In this document: positions 18,308 to 27,663 of the stretch, in pieces | Numbering within the stretch: position 1 is the stretch's first letter | How the letters are laid out: each line of letters begins with the position of its first letter | Assembly (NCBI GenBank): GCA_028280805.1 | Contig: JANQLB010000023.1 | Span: 1 to 64,000 of the forward strand | Source: Tissierellales bacterium | GTDB taxonomy: Bacteria; Bacillota; Clostridia; Tissierellales; VENL01 | DNA length: 64,000 nucleotides | Direction: 5' to 3' | Notes under the pieces: model-generated | What the model saw: only the letters and a program-made list of their open reading frames with translations | Told to the model about the DNA's origin: nothing | The model's database searches: none | Made by a program: the position numbers and the translations under genes

Positions 18308-20749
18308 TTAATTAAAAATTAATTTCTCTCCATCAAAATCAATAGTTATACTATCATGCTTAGATATTTTCCCTTTAAGCATTTCTTCCGACAGCTCATC
18401 TTCAACAAGCTTTCTTATTGCTCTCTCTAGAGGTCTTGCTCCAAAGTTTTTGTCATAGCCTTCCTTACCAATAAAATTCTTTGCCTCATCAGTAATTTCT
18501 ACACTTATATCAAGCTTTGACAATCTCTTTTGTAATCCAACTATCATAAGATCAACTATTTCTACAATGTGTTCCTCAGTTAATTGATGGAATACTATAG
18601 TTTCATCAATTCTATTTAAAAATTCTGGTCTAAACGTTTTTCTTAGTTCTTCATTAATAGTATCTTTCATTTTCTCATACTCTGCTTTTTCCTTTTCTTC
18701 CTGAGAAGGAGATGCAAATCCTAATGTTTTTTGATTTCTAATTCTAGTTGCTCCAACATTAGATGTCATAATAATTACAGTATTTTTAAAATCAACAGTC
18801 CTACCTTTTGCATCTGTTAATCTACCATCGTCTAATAATTGAAGAAGTATATTAAACACATCTGTATGTGCCTTTTCAATTTCATCAAATAGAAGAACTG
18901 AGTATGGTCTTCTTCTTACCCTCTCTGTCAATTGTCCACCTTCCTCAAATCCTACATAGCCGGGTGGAGAGCCAATGAGCTTAGAAACTGAATGTCTTTC
19001 CATATACTCTGACATATCTAACCTGATAACAGAATCTTCATCTCCAAAAAGAGCTTCTGCTAAAGCTTTAGTTAAATATGTCTTACCAACACCAGTAGGA
19101 CCTACAAAAATAAATGTACCAATTGGTTTATTAGGGTCCTTAAGCCCAACTCTTGCTCTCCTTACAGCTTTTGATATTGCTTTTACTGCTTCTTCTTGAC
19201 CTACCACTCTTTTGTGTAATATATTTTCTAGGTCTAGTAATCTTTGAGACTCTTCCATAGTCATCTTTTTCACAGGAATACCAGTCCAGTCTGATACAAC
19301 ATAAGCTATCTCTTCATATCCTACTTTCATAGACTTAGACTGCTTTTCTTGCTTCCATTCCATTTTCTTTGTTTCTAATTCTTCTTTAACTCTCTTTTCT
19401 TTATCTCTTATCTGTGCAGCTTTTTCAAAATCTTGAGTGCTGACTGCTTCTTCTTTCTCCTGATTAAGTTCTTCTAATTTATCTTCTAACTGCTTTAAAT
19501 CAGGTGGTGCTGTAATGGACTGTAATCTAATTCTAGATGCAGCTTCATCTACTAAATCTATTGCCTTATCAGGTAAAAATCTATCTGTTATATATCTCTT
19601 TGATAATTCGGCAGCAGCCTTAATGGCTTCATCATTAATCTTTACTCTGTGATGAGCTTCATATCTATCTCTTAAACCCTCTAATATCTTTATAGTGTCC
19701 TCAACAGATGGTTCTTCAACAGTTATAGGCTGAAATCTTCTTTCCAGTGCAGCATCTTTTTCGATATGCTTTCTATATTCATCTAAAGTTGTAGCACCAA
19801 TAGCCTGCATCTCTCCTCTAGCTAAAGCCGGCTTTAAGATATTAGAAGCATCTATCGCACCTTCTGCTGCTCCAGCTCCGATTATAGTGTGCATTTCATC
19901 TATAAACAATATAACTTTTCCACACTGTCTTATTTCCTCCATTACTTTCTTAAGTCTATCTTCAAATTCTCCTCTATATTTTGATCCAGCCACCATTGAT
20001 GATATATCTAATGTTACAACTCTTTTGTCAATCAATATTTCTGGAACTTGACCATCTGCAATCCTTTGAGCTAATCCTTCAGCTATAGCTGTTTTTCCTA
20101 CACCCGGTTCTCCGATTAGACAAGGATTGTTCTTAGTTCTTCTACTCAATACCTGAATCACCCTTTGAATCTCTTTACCTCTTCCAATAACAGGGTCTAT
20201 TTTTCCTTCACCAGCTTGCTTAGTTAAATCTCTTCCATATTTATCTAAAGTAGGCGTGTTACTGTTGGCTTTTCCAAATCCTGAAACACTGCTACTTTTA
20301 TTATTGAAATTGCTGTTTAACATATTTACAACTTCTTCCCTAGCTTTTTCTAAGTCTACTCCTAGATTTTTTAATAATGTGGCTGCGACTCCTTCTGATT
20401 CTTTTATTAGACCTAACAGTATATGTTCAGTACCTACATAGTTATGTCCTAAATCTTTAGCTTCCATAAAACTTAGTTCGAACACTCTTTTTGTTCTTGG
20501 AGTAAATCCTAAAACCTCATTTGCTGTATCTCCCTGACCTACAGAATTAATAACCTGATTCTTTAATTTATCTAAATCAATCTCCTGATTCTCTAAAACT
20601 TTAGCTGCAACACCTTCTCCTTCTTTTATAAGTCCTAATAGAAGATGTTCAGTCCCTACATAATTATGATTCAATTCCTTTGCTGATTCTTGTGCCAGTA
20701 ATATTGCCTTTTGTGCCCTTTCTGTAAATCTTCCAAACATAGCCATCAT
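18308..20749 (-). CDS. clpC: Clp protease ATPase subunit ClpC
   Basis: 813 residues. Two N-terminal Clp repeats ([16 protein letters not shown] and [17 protein letters not shown]) precede the D1 AAA+ domain with Walker A GEPGVGKT (213-220), a UVR/coiled-coil middle domain (about 430-457), and D2 with GPTGVGKT (550-557). It unfolds proteins, including phosphoarginine-marked substrates, for ClpP. The start is ATG 20749 or the adjacent in-frame ATG behind GGAGGGG. It lies ten bases after mcsB in the CtsR-controlled operon. Confidence 0.97.
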   Translation of the reverse strand: MMAMFGRFTERAQKAILLAQESAKELNHNYVGTEHLLLGLIKEGEGVAAKVLENQEIDLDKLKNQVINSVGQGDTANEVLGFTPRTKRVFELSFMEAKDLGHNYVGTEHILLGLIKESEGVAATLLKNLGVDLEKAREEVVNMLNSNFNNKSSSVSGFGKANSNTPTLDKYGRDLTKQAGEGKIDPVIGRGKEIQRVIQVLSRRTKNNPCLIGEPGVGKTAIAEGLAQRIADGQVPEILIDKRVVTLDISSMVAGSKYRGEFEDRLKKVMEEIRQCGKVILFIDEMHTIIGAGAAEGAIDASNILKPALARGEMQAIGATTLDEYRKHIEKDAALERRFQPITVEEPSVEDTIKILEGLRDRYEAHHRVKINDEAIKAAAELSKRYITDRFLPDKAIDLVDEAASRIRLQSITAPPDLKQLEDKLEELNQEKEEAVSTQDFEKAAQIRDKEKRVKEELETKKMEWKQEKQSKSMKVGYEEIAYVVSDWTGIPVKKMTMEESQRLLDLENILHKRVVGQEEAVKAISKAVRRARVGLKDPNKPIGTFIFVGPTGVGKTYLTKALAEALFGDEDSVIRLDMSEYMERHSVSKLIGSPPGYVGFEEGGQLTERVRRRPYSVLLFDEIEKAHTDVFNILLQLLDDGRLTDAKGRTVDFKNTVIIMTSNVGATRIRNQKTLGFASPSQEEKEKAEYEKMKDTINEELRKTFRPEFLNRIDETIVFHQLTEEHIVEIVDLMIVGLQKRLSKLDISVEITDEAKNFIGKEGYDKNFGARPLERAIRKLVEDELSEEMLKGKISKHDSITIDFDGEKLIFN

Positions 20750-20758
20750 TATCCCCTC

Positions 20759-21787
20759 CTATATTTTTATATTTTCTCTTATTAATTCTGCTCTTTTAAC
20801 ATCTCTTTCATAAGAATTTGTTTTTGTCTCTGCATAATTCTCAACATTAGCAGGCTGTGTAATTATCATCAGCTTATTAATCTGATTAATATCAACACTT
20901 TTAATAATATCTAAATCAATTCCCATTCTAACGTCTGATAATAGTTTCATAGCCTCTTTGGATGACATTATTCTTGAGTTTTGCAGTATTCCCAGTGATC
21001 TAAAAACCTTATCTTCAATATGAATTCTACCAGTACTTAAAAGTCTTTCTCTAGAAGCTTTTTCTTTATCTATTATTTGTAAGACAATATTTTTTAGCTT
21101 TTCAATAATTTCATATTCGGTTTCTCCAAGCGTAGTTTGGTTTGATATTTGAAACAGATTACCCATAACATCTGTTCCTTCTCCATACATTCCTCGTACA
21201 GTTAATCCAATCTGACTTACTGCTTGAAGAACTTTATTAATGTATTTTGTATATACTAAAGCAGGCAGATGAACCATTACTGAAGCTCTTAAACCTGTTC
21301 CAACATTTGTAGGACAAGAAGTTATATATCCAAACTTCTCATCAAAAGCATACTTTAAATTTTCTTCTAGAATATCATCAATTTTACTACATAAATCCCA
21401 TCCTTCTTCTAAACTTAATCCAGCATTTAGAACCTGCATTCTTATATGATCTTCTTCATTTATCATGATTGAAACCTTTTCATCCTTACTAAGTAAGAAG
21501 CCGCTTCGCTCTGGTTTTTCTAATAGTGCAGGACTAATTAAATGGCTTTCAACTAATAGCTTTCTATTTAAAGTATCTATGTTATCAATTTTAAAAAATT
21601 TGAAATCATTTGAAATCGTACTATTGTTATTTAATACTGCATTTTTTACCTGTTCAATTATTATTTGAGCATCGTTTTCGTTTATCTTTTGTGTAAAGTT
21701 TATATCCTCTAAATTTCTTGCAAGTCTAATTCTACTGCTTAAGACTATTCCATGTTCAGATTTATCATTACTTAACCAATTAACCAT
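20759..21787 (-). CDS. mcsB: Protein arginine kinase McsB
   Basis: 342 residues with the guanidino-kinase fold. The ATP-binding motif SSRIRLARNLEDI lies near residue 17-29, and NVGTGLRASVMVHLPAL is the conserved phosphagen-kinase signature in which the usual catalytic Cys region is replaced by a protein-kinase-type CPTNVGTG. It phosphorylates arginine on damaged proteins and on CtsR, marking them for ClpC-ClpP. McsA, its activator, lies just upstream. Confidence 0.96.
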   Translation of the reverse strand: MVNWLSNDKSEHGIVLSSRIRLARNLEDINFTQKINENDAQIIIEQVKNAVLNNNSTISNDFKFFKIDNIDTLNRKLLVESHLISPALLEKPERSGFLLSKDEKVSIMINEEDHIRMQVLNAGLSLEEGWDLCSKIDDILEENLKYAFDEKFGYITSCPTNVGTGLRASVMVHLPALVYTKYINKVLQAVSQIGLTVRGMYGEGTDVMGNLFQISNQTTLGETEYEIIEKLKNIVLQIIDKEKASRERLLSTGRIHIEDKVFRSLGILQNSRIMSSKEAMKLLSDVRMGIDLDIIKSVDINQINKLMIITQPANVENYAETKTNSYERDVKRAELIRENIKI

Positions 21788-21801
21788 TCTGTCACCACCC
21801 T

Positions 21802-22308
21802 TTAACTTTCTACTTCTTTTTGCAGCTCTCTTATTTGGTCTCTTAGCTGTGCAGCTTTTTCAAATTCTTCTTTTTGAACTGCTGACTCTAACTTATTTCT
21901 TAGATTGTCAATTTCCTTCTTAACCCTAAATACTCCACCTGCCTTTTTAGGAACTTTTCCTACATGAGAATCATGTCCATGTATTCTTTTAAATAATGGA
22001 TTAAGCTTTTGGTTAAACGATTTATAACAATGACTACACCCTAATCTGCCTGTTTGTCTAAATTTCCCATAAGTCATTTTACATTTACTGCATTGATTAG
22101 GTTCAGTAGATCCGACTTTTAAAGTATCATTTTGACTACTATCTAATAGACCAGTGAGAAAATTATGAATTGAAAATGTTGAATCAAAATCAAAATTATT
22201 ATGTTTATTTGCACACTCTGCACATAAATGCAGTTTATTTACCTTTTCATTTACTATTTTAGTCAAATGAACCGTTGCAGAATTATTTCCACACTCTTCA
22301 CAAATCAT
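21802..22308 (-). CDS. mcsA: McsA, zinc-binding activator of McsB
   Basis: 168 residues. Four CxxC pairs are visible: CEEC and CAEC near the N-terminus, then CSKC and CSHC in the middle, for two zinc ions. A C-terminal UVR motif (VQKEEFEKAAQLRDQIREL) matches the interaction domain also present in ClpC. It is needed for McsB kinase activity. Neighbours ctsR and mcsB confirm the assignment. Confidence 0.95.
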   Translation of the reverse strand: MICEECGNNSATVHLTKIVNEKVNKLHLCAECANKHNNFDFDSTFSIHNFLTGLLDSSQNDTLKVGSTEPNQCSKCKMTYGKFRQTGRLGCSHCYKSFNQKLNPLFKRIHGHDSHVGKVPKKAGGVFRVKKEIDNLRNKLESAVQKEEFEKAAQLRDQIRELQKEVES

Positions 22309-22319
22309 GCTATCCCTCC

Positions 22320-22778
22320 TTAATTTTTCGATATAACAAGTAACATATCTTTAAGTATTCTAGCCCTCAATTGATTTTTATACTGTGATGCAATATTTAA
22401 AGCTCTATCACTAAGAGCAGTCTTCATTAATATACCTTCTCTACTAGAGATAATATCTTTTTCAATTAAACTATCTATTATACTTAATGCCCTAGACTTG
22501 GTAATTACATCTTGTATATAATTATTAATAATATTTTCTATATATTTATTATTAATATTGACTCTTATAATTTTTATATACCCTCCACCACCTCTCCTAC
22601 TTTCAATATAATACCCATTATCTGTATTAAATCTCGTCTGTAATACATAATTTATCTGAGATGGTGCACAATTGAAATATTCAGCTAATTCATTTCTCTT
22701 AATCTCTAGTGTTCCGTTATTTGTTTGCTGTAAAAGATTCTTAATAAATTCTTCAATTATGTTACTTATCCTTGACAC
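22320..22778 (-). CDS. ctsR: Transcriptional repressor CtsR
   Basis: 152 residues. The N-terminal winged helix-turn-helix spans about 1-75 and includes NELAEYFNCAPSQINYVLQTRF and the glycine-rich wing ESRRGGGGYIKI, which contacts operator DNA. A helical C-terminal dimerisation/McsB-sensing domain follows. It represses clp genes until heat or McsB inactivates it. The start is GTG 22778 behind AGGGGTGATT. Its own operators are directly upstream. Confidence 0.96.
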   Translation of the reverse strand: MSRISNIIEEFIKNLLQQTNNGTLEIKRNELAEYFNCAPSQINYVLQTRFNTDNGYYIESRRGGGGYIKIIRVNINNKYIENIINNYIQDVITKSRALSIIDSLIEKDIISSREGILMKTALSDRALNIASQYKNQLRARILKDMLLVISKN

Positions 22779-22796
22779 TAAATCACCCCTAATGTT

Positions 22797-22856
22797 TTTG
22801 ACTTTGACTTTCTTTGACTTTAATTATATTAAAAAATATCTCTCACTTTTTTTCAA
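22797..22856 (-). promoter_or_regulatory. CtsR operators and promoter of the ctsR operon
   Basis: Three direct copies of AGTCAAA occur on the minus strand at 22813-22819, 22803-22809 and 22797-22803. The first two are three bases apart and match the CtsR consensus RGTCAAANANRGTCAAA. A -10 TATAAT (22823-22828) sits just upstream. The nearest TTGAAA (22851-22856) is 22 bases from it but 17 bases from an overlapping TTTAAT, so the exact -10 is uncertain. The operators cover the transcription start region, fitting autorepression. Confidence 0.9.
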
Positions 22857-22946
22857 CCACTATAAAAGACTAAATATTGCTATAACTAGTTTATATTGTC
22901 CATTCGGTGAATTTAAATCGCTATTTCTTAAAATATCTTCATATGT

Positions 22947-23000
22947 CTTATTGCTACATTAGGGTCTGTTATATACTGACCCTTAATTTGCAGCAATAAG
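22947..23000. repeat. Imperfect inverted repeat between ctsR and the 77-residue gene
   Basis: The arm CTTATTGCTACATTAGGGTC pairs with the reverse complement of the right arm ending GCAGCAATAAG, with two small bulges and a loop around GTTATATAC. It lies just after the 77-residue gene on the minus strand and could end its transcript, though no T-run follows. Confidence 0.6.
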
Positions 23001-23019
23001 CGTAACAGCTTATATTAAT

Positions 23020-23253
23020 TTACTTAAGATAGGCTATAATGGAAATTTTACTGCCATCCTCATTTCCTTTAGACAAATGATTAAAGTTATTCTCATCAAG
23101 TATTCTTGTTACAGTTTGAAGATTTGCGTAATTGTTTGAATTGACACTTATAATTACTTCATCTTTTTTAGTAACTTTACTTATTACATCTAACATCTTT
23201 TCATTTGGCTTTTTCTGACCTTGATAATTTAAATTAATATAATAATCTGTCAC
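23020..23253 (-). CDS. Hypothetical protein, 77 residues
   Basis: A small soluble protein starting at GTG 23253 behind a strong AGGAGG with six-base spacing. It begins MTDYYINLNYQGQKKPNEKM and has predicted beta-alpha-beta character (DEVIISVNSNNYANLQTVTRILDENNF). I do not recognise the family. It lies alone between the ctsR operon and the EF-G-like gene, all on the minus strand, with a terminator upstream and a hairpin downstream, so it is probably its own transcript. Confidence 0.65.
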   Translation of the reverse strand: MTDYYINLNYQGQKKPNEKMLDVISKVTKKDEVIISVNSNNYANLQTVTRILDENNFNHLSKGNEDGSKISIIAYLK

Positions 23254-23329
23254 ATTAGTCCTCCTTTTAAAGGCAGTCTAATAATATTTTTTCATTTTTT
23301 CAGATATATTATTCTCGTTTTATTTATCA

Positions 23330-23362
23330 TAACAAAAGGAGTACATCAAAATGCACTCCTTT
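23330..23362 (-). terminator. Terminator after the EF-G-like gene
   Basis: Minus strand AAAGGAGTGCA, loop TTTTGA, TGTACTCCTTTT (one mismatch), 33 bases past the stop codon. Confidence 0.78.
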
Positions 23363-23394
23363 ATTAAACAATTAATTAACTTTATTAGTTTTTC

Positions 23395-25458
23395 TTATTC
23401 TTCATTAGCTTCAGCTATTATTTTCTCAGCAAGATTTGATGGAACTTGGTCATATCTTGTAAATTCCATTGTAAAGTTTCCTCTTGCTTGAGTCATTGAT
23501 TTAAGGTCAATAGCATATTTGAACATCTCTGATTGTGGTGCTTCGGCTTTTACAAGCTGTATGCCGCCTTCTTGAGGTTCCATGCCAAGTATTCTTCCTC
23601 TTCTTTTATTCATATCTCCCATAATATCTCCCATGTAGTTTTCCGGAATCGTTATTTCAACATTCATGATAGGCTCTAGTAAAATGGGATTTGCTTCTTT
23701 AATACCTTTTTTAAATGCTAATGAGGCAGCTATTTTAAATGCCATTTCATTAGAATCAACAGGATGATATGATCCATCATAAAGTGTAGCTTTAACATTT
23801 ACTACCTTGCACCCTGCTAGAGGACCCTTGTCTAAACTCTCTTTAAGCCCTTTTTCAACAGCAGGAATATAATTCTTTGGTACAGAACCGCCAAAAATTT
23901 CTTCTGCGAAAACAAAGTCCTCTGTACAAGGTTCAAATTTAATATGAACGTCACCATACTGTCCAGCTCCACCTGACTGTTTCTTATGCTTACCTTGTAC
24001 ATCCGATTTACCTTTTATGGTTTCTCTATAAGCTATTTTGGGGTCAGTCAATTCAACTTCAACTCCAAAAGAATTTTTAAGTTTATCTTTAATTATAGTA
24101 AGCTGCATATTACCTTGCCCACCTATTAATTGCTGCTTAGTTTCAGTATTTCTTTCAACTACAAACGTTGGGTCTTCGTCAATGAGCTTATGAAGAGAAC
24201 TACCGATTTTTTCTTCATCTCCTCTAGATTTAGGCTCAATAGACATAAATAAGCACGGCTTAGGATATTCAATCATTGGATACTCAATAGGATTATCCGG
24301 GTCGCATAATGTATCTCCTGTTTCAGAATACTGTAGTTTTGCTGTAGCTCCAATATCTCCTGCAATTACCTTTGAAACATCTAACTGACTTTTACCTCTT
24401 AATGAAAATAAACTTCCTATTCTTTCATTCTCATCTTTATTAGGATTAAAAACTTCCATATCCTTTGTTATACTTCCGGAACAAACCTTAAACAGTGATA
24501 GCTTTCCAACGAATGGATCAACAACCGTTTTAAAGATGAGCGCAGAAAAAGGTTCGTTTTCATCAGTATTTCTTTGAATTTCGTTCTTAGTTTTAGGGTC
24601 TACTCCCTTATATATATCAATATCTTTAGGAGACGGCAGATAGTCATATACCATATTTAAAAGTGATTCAACTCCAACACTCTTAGAGGCTGAGCCTACT
24701 AATACTGGTATAACGTCATTATTTAATACACCTTTTCTCAATCCTTCATGTATTTCTTCTGTTGTAAATTCTTCACCTTCAAAATATTTCTCTAATAGGG
24801 CTTCGTCACTTTCAGCTACAGATTCTATAAGCATTTCTCTAATTGGAGAAATTGCATCCATCATTTCTTCTGGTATAGGTACATCGTTACATTTCTTACC
24901 ATCAAATTTACGTCCCTTTAAATCGACTATATTCACAAAACCTTCAAATTCTTCTCCCGAACCTATAGGTATTGAGAAAGGAGCTATCTTCTTTCCAAAT
25001 TTCTCTCTTAAATCAGCAATAACCTTATCAAAGTTAACGTTTTCTTTATCCATTTTGTTTAAGTATATAATTTTGGGAATATTTCTATCATCAGTATATT
25101 TCCAAGCCTTTTCAGTTCCTACTTCTACCCCCGAGCTTGCATCTACAACAATAATAGCTCCACCAGCAACACTTAAAGCACTAAATGTTTCTCCAACAAA
25201 ATCAAAATATCCCGGTGTATCTATTATATTGTATTTATGGTTATTCCATTCAACAGGAATATTACTTGCTCTTATTGAAAATTGATGTGCTATTTCTTCT
25301 TTATCAAAATCAGAAACAGTATTTCCATCCTCTACTTTTCCAAATCTCTTTGTTACACCCGTTAAAAATAACATAGATTCTGTTAATGTTGTCTTCCCAC
25401 TACCCCCGTGTCCTAGAAGTGCAACATTTCTTATAAGTTGTGTACTATAGTTTTTCAT
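23395..25458 (-). CDS. EF-G-like translational GTPase (divergent paralogue)
   Basis: 687 residues with the complete EF-G architecture: G domain, domain II, and domains III-V (for example GGAGQYGDVHIKFEP and the C-terminal EPQEGGIQLVKAEAPQSEMFKYAIDLKSMTQARG). It differs from housekeeping FusA. The P-loop is GHGGSGKT (16-23) instead of AHIDAGKT, and switch II reads DTPGY (80-84) where canonical factors have DTPGH, so the catalytic His is Tyr. NKMD (134-137) gives GTP specificity. This matches the secondary EF-G group of clostridia, whose role is not settled. It stands as a single gene. Confidence 0.88.
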   Translation of the reverse strand: MKNYSTQLIRNVALLGHGGSGKTTLTESMLFLTGVTKRFGKVEDGNTVSDFDKEEIAHQFSIRASNIPVEWNNHKYNIIDTPGYFDFVGETFSALSVAGGAIIVVDASSGVEVGTEKAWKYTDDRNIPKIIYLNKMDKENVNFDKVIADLREKFGKKIAPFSIPIGSGEEFEGFVNIVDLKGRKFDGKKCNDVPIPEEMMDAISPIREMLIESVAESDEALLEKYFEGEEFTTEEIHEGLRKGVLNNDVIPVLVGSASKSVGVESLLNMVYDYLPSPKDIDIYKGVDPKTKNEIQRNTDENEPFSALIFKTVVDPFVGKLSLFKVCSGSITKDMEVFNPNKDENERIGSLFSLRGKSQLDVSKVIAGDIGATAKLQYSETGDTLCDPDNPIEYPMIEYPKPCLFMSIEPKSRGDEEKIGSSLHKLIDEDPTFVVERNTETKQQLIGGQGNMQLTIIKDKLKNSFGVEVELTDPKIAYRETIKGKSDVQGKHKKQSGGAGQYGDVHIKFEPCTEDFVFAEEIFGGSVPKNYIPAVEKGLKESLDKGPLAGCKVVNVKATLYDGSYHPVDSNEMAFKIAASLAFKKGIKEANPILLEPIMNVEITIPENYMGDIMGDMNKRRGRILGMEPQEGGIQLVKAEAPQSEMFKYAIDLKSMTQARGNFTMEFTRYDQVPSNLAEKIIAEANEE

Positions 25459-25733
25459 TACTCTTTCTACCCCCTTGGCATCGTTTTTGTTTTTCTGACT
25501 ATTATAAATATTCTACTATATTTTAAAAACTCCTTTCAAATCTTAATATTTTTTTAACATTCTCATTTGATGGCATTATTACTTATTTTTATTTATTATT
25601 ACATTATTTTGTTATTATTATGCTTCTGGTAAAAAAGAGTTTTAATTATCTAAAATGATGTATATAGTAATATAGATATGTTATAATGTGAGTAAACATA
25701 CTAAAAAACTAAATTTGAAAGGAGATGATTAAT

Positions 25734-26810
25734 TTGACAGTAAAATTCAGACAAGAATTAAATGAACTTACTGCATATAAGCCGGGAAAACCTATTGATG
25801 ATGTAAAAAGAGAGTACGGGCTTACTGAGGTAATCAAGCTTGCTTCTAACGAAAATCCTTTAGGGTGCTCTCCTAAGGCTGTAGAAGCTGTAAAAAAAGC
25901 AGCAGATAATTTGGCTATTTATCCTGATGGTAACACTACTCTTTTAAAGGAGGCTCTTGCGAATAGGCTAAACTTAAAACCAAGTCAAGTTTTACTTAGT
26001 AGTGGATCAGACGAAATGGTAGATCAAATTGCCAAAACATTTATAGATAAAAACGATGAAATAATAATGGCTGATATTACATTCCCCAGATACATTAGCA
26101 CTACAAAAATGATGGGAGGAACTCCCAAGATAGTTCCTTTAAACGATTGGACGTATGACTTAGATTCTATGCTTTTAGCTATAACAGATAAAACTAAATT
26201 AATATGGTTATGTAATCCCAATAACCCAACAGGAACTATGTTTAGTGAGGACAAACTATTAAATTTCTTAAAACAAGTTCCTAAAAATATTATTGTTATC
26301 TATGACGAAGCTTATAACGAATATGTAACCAATGAAGATTATCCTAAGAATAGTATGAATTTGCTTAAAAATTATCCGAATTTAATAGTTATGAGAACGT
26401 TTTCCAAGATTTATGGGTTAGCAGCTCTTAGAGTTGGATATACAATGGCAAGTGAAGAAATTATTCATAACATAAATAAAATCAGAGGACCGTTTAATGT
26501 AAATACTTTAGCTCAAGTAGCTGCATTAGCTGCACTTGAAGATGACGAATTTATTAAAAAAAGCTATGAAATCAATAGAGAAGGAAAAGAATACTTATAT
26601 AAAGAATTTAAGTCTTTAGATTTAAAGTATGCTCCTTCAGAAACAAATCATATATTTGTAAATGTAAATAAGGATGCAAATGAAGTTTTTGTTGAACTTC
26701 AAAAAAGAGGAATGATTATCAGACCTATTGTCGAAACATGGATAAGAGTTACAATCGGTACAATGGAGCAGAACAAGAAATTTATCTCTTTAATTAAAGA
26801 AGTTTTGTAG
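25734..26810 (+). CDS. hisC: Histidinol-phosphate aminotransferase
   Basis: About 358 residues of the PLP fold-type I family. From the chosen start, NPNNPTG (161-167), YDEAY with the Asp for the pyridine nitrogen (about 191), and RTFSKIYG with the Schiff-base Lys (about 225) are present. The N-terminal LASNENPLG fits HisC. No other his genes are adjacent, so it could instead transaminate aromatic amino acids. I use TTG 25734, nine bases after GGAG; the in-frame ATG at 25725 overlaps the ribosome binding site. A -10 TATAAT at 25682-25687 is the likely promoter element. Confidence 0.88.
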   Translation: MTVKFRQELNELTAYKPGKPIDDVKREYGLTEVIKLASNENPLGCSPKAVEAVKKAADNLAIYPDGNTTLLKEALANRLNLKPSQVLLSSGSDEMVDQIAKTFIDKNDEIIMADITFPRYISTTKMMGGTPKIVPLNDWTYDLDSMLLAITDKTKLIWLCNPNNPTGTMFSEDKLLNFLKQVPKNIIVIYDEAYNEYVTNEDYPKNSMNLLKNYPNLIVMRTFSKIYGLAALRVGYTMASEEIIHNINKIRGPFNVNTLAQVAALAALEDDEFIKKSYEINREGKEYLYKEFKSLDLKYAPSETNHIFVNVNKDANEVFVELQKRGMIIRPIVETWIRVTIGTMEQNKKFISLIKEVL

Positions 26811-26813
26811 TTT

Positions 26814-26852
26814 AAAAAGCTAGTGACCCTTTAACCTATGTCACTAGCTTTT
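26814..26852. terminator. Bidirectional terminator between hisC and the convergent 117-residue gene
   Basis: AAAAAGCTAGTGA (26814-26826) and TCACTAGCTTTT (26841-26852) form a long stem with A- and T-runs on both sides. Confidence 0.88.
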
Positions 26853-27206
26853 CTATAACGGTTTTCTTTTCAGATAAATTTCGACTAAATATTCTTTATT
26901 TTTAACTTGAAAATAATGATTTGAATAATCAACTTCAAAATTTACTACCGATGAATGTAAATCTATATTTCTTAAAAAATGAATAGTAGATATATTGTTT
27001 TTTTCTATAGTAGATAATCTTATAATAATATTTTTTATCATTAAGAATTGGAATCTTGATTTAAAATAAGAAGGAGTTTCATCTAAGTATAGATTTACTG
27101 TACGATTTTTAAGAGGGAGAATAATATCAATATCATTATTTTCTTCTCGAATAGTTCTTATTTCAACATCACTTTGTATAATTAAACCACTCTTTTCATA
27201 CTTCAT
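26853..27206 (-). CDS. Hypothetical protein, 117 residues
   Basis: A soluble protein with alternating hydrophobic pattern suggesting a beta-rich fold (SGLIIQSDVEIRTI, DIDIILPLKNRTVNLYLDE, SVVNFEVDYSNHYFQVKNKEYLVEIYLKR). I do not recognise the family. The ribosome binding site is weak (GGCAGGG). It lies directly downstream of the structured RNA on the same strand but beyond that RNA's own terminator, so it is probably separately expressed. Confidence 0.6.
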   Translation of the reverse strand: MKYEKSGLIIQSDVEIRTIREENNDIDIILPLKNRTVNLYLDETPSYFKSRFQFLMIKNIIIRLSTIEKNNISTIHFLRNIDLHSSVVNFEVDYSNHYFQVKNKEYLVEIYLKRKPL

Positions 27207-27244
27207 GTTGATACCCTGCCTTTCAAATTTACTTAAATCCTTTA

Positions 27245-27480
27245 ATAAAATTAAAAGATAGGAATAAACCCTATCTTTAATTCATGTAGTACAAATACGT
27301 TTATCCGATAGCTTACAATTCTAATACTCCCGCTTCTATAAGCGGCGAGTAAAGAATTGCATAGTATTCGGATAAGACGAGTCAAGTAGATAGCCAAAAT
27401 CTATGATTTTGTGCTAGTCACTTACACAGCGTGATGCGTTCAGATGGAGTTAAAACTCCACCTGAACTGAATCTTACTTT
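27245..27480 (-). ncRNA. Structured noncoding RNA, probably raiA-motif type
   Basis: The minus strand holds no credible gene here but shows strong nested pairing. A 12-pair hairpin GTTCAGGTGGAG/CTCCATCTGAAC is at 27438-27467. A TAGC-CAAAATC/GATTTTG-GCTA hairpin is at 27391-27416. A long compound helix at 27301-27376 has UUAUCCGA paired with UCGGAUAA, then GCAAUUCU with AGAAUUGU, then CCGCUU with AAGCGG. A rho-independent terminator (AAAGATAGG/CCTATCTTT then TTTTAATTTTATT, 27245-27278) ends it. The pattern and the size of about 200 bases resemble the raiA RNA motif of clostridia, recalled from memory. Structure is visible; the family name is an inference. Confidence 0.7.
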
Positions 27481-27663
27481 ATAATGAGTAATTAATACTT
27501 CTAATTTACTTACTATAAATTATTATATATAAGCTATGGTAATATTTATATAATTCAATATACCTAATTATAGTGATAAAGTAGTATTATAAATAGATTT
27601 TTTTTAATAATATCTATATAATAAAACTATAAAGTAATCTAGCAAAAAATTAGGAGAGATAAA

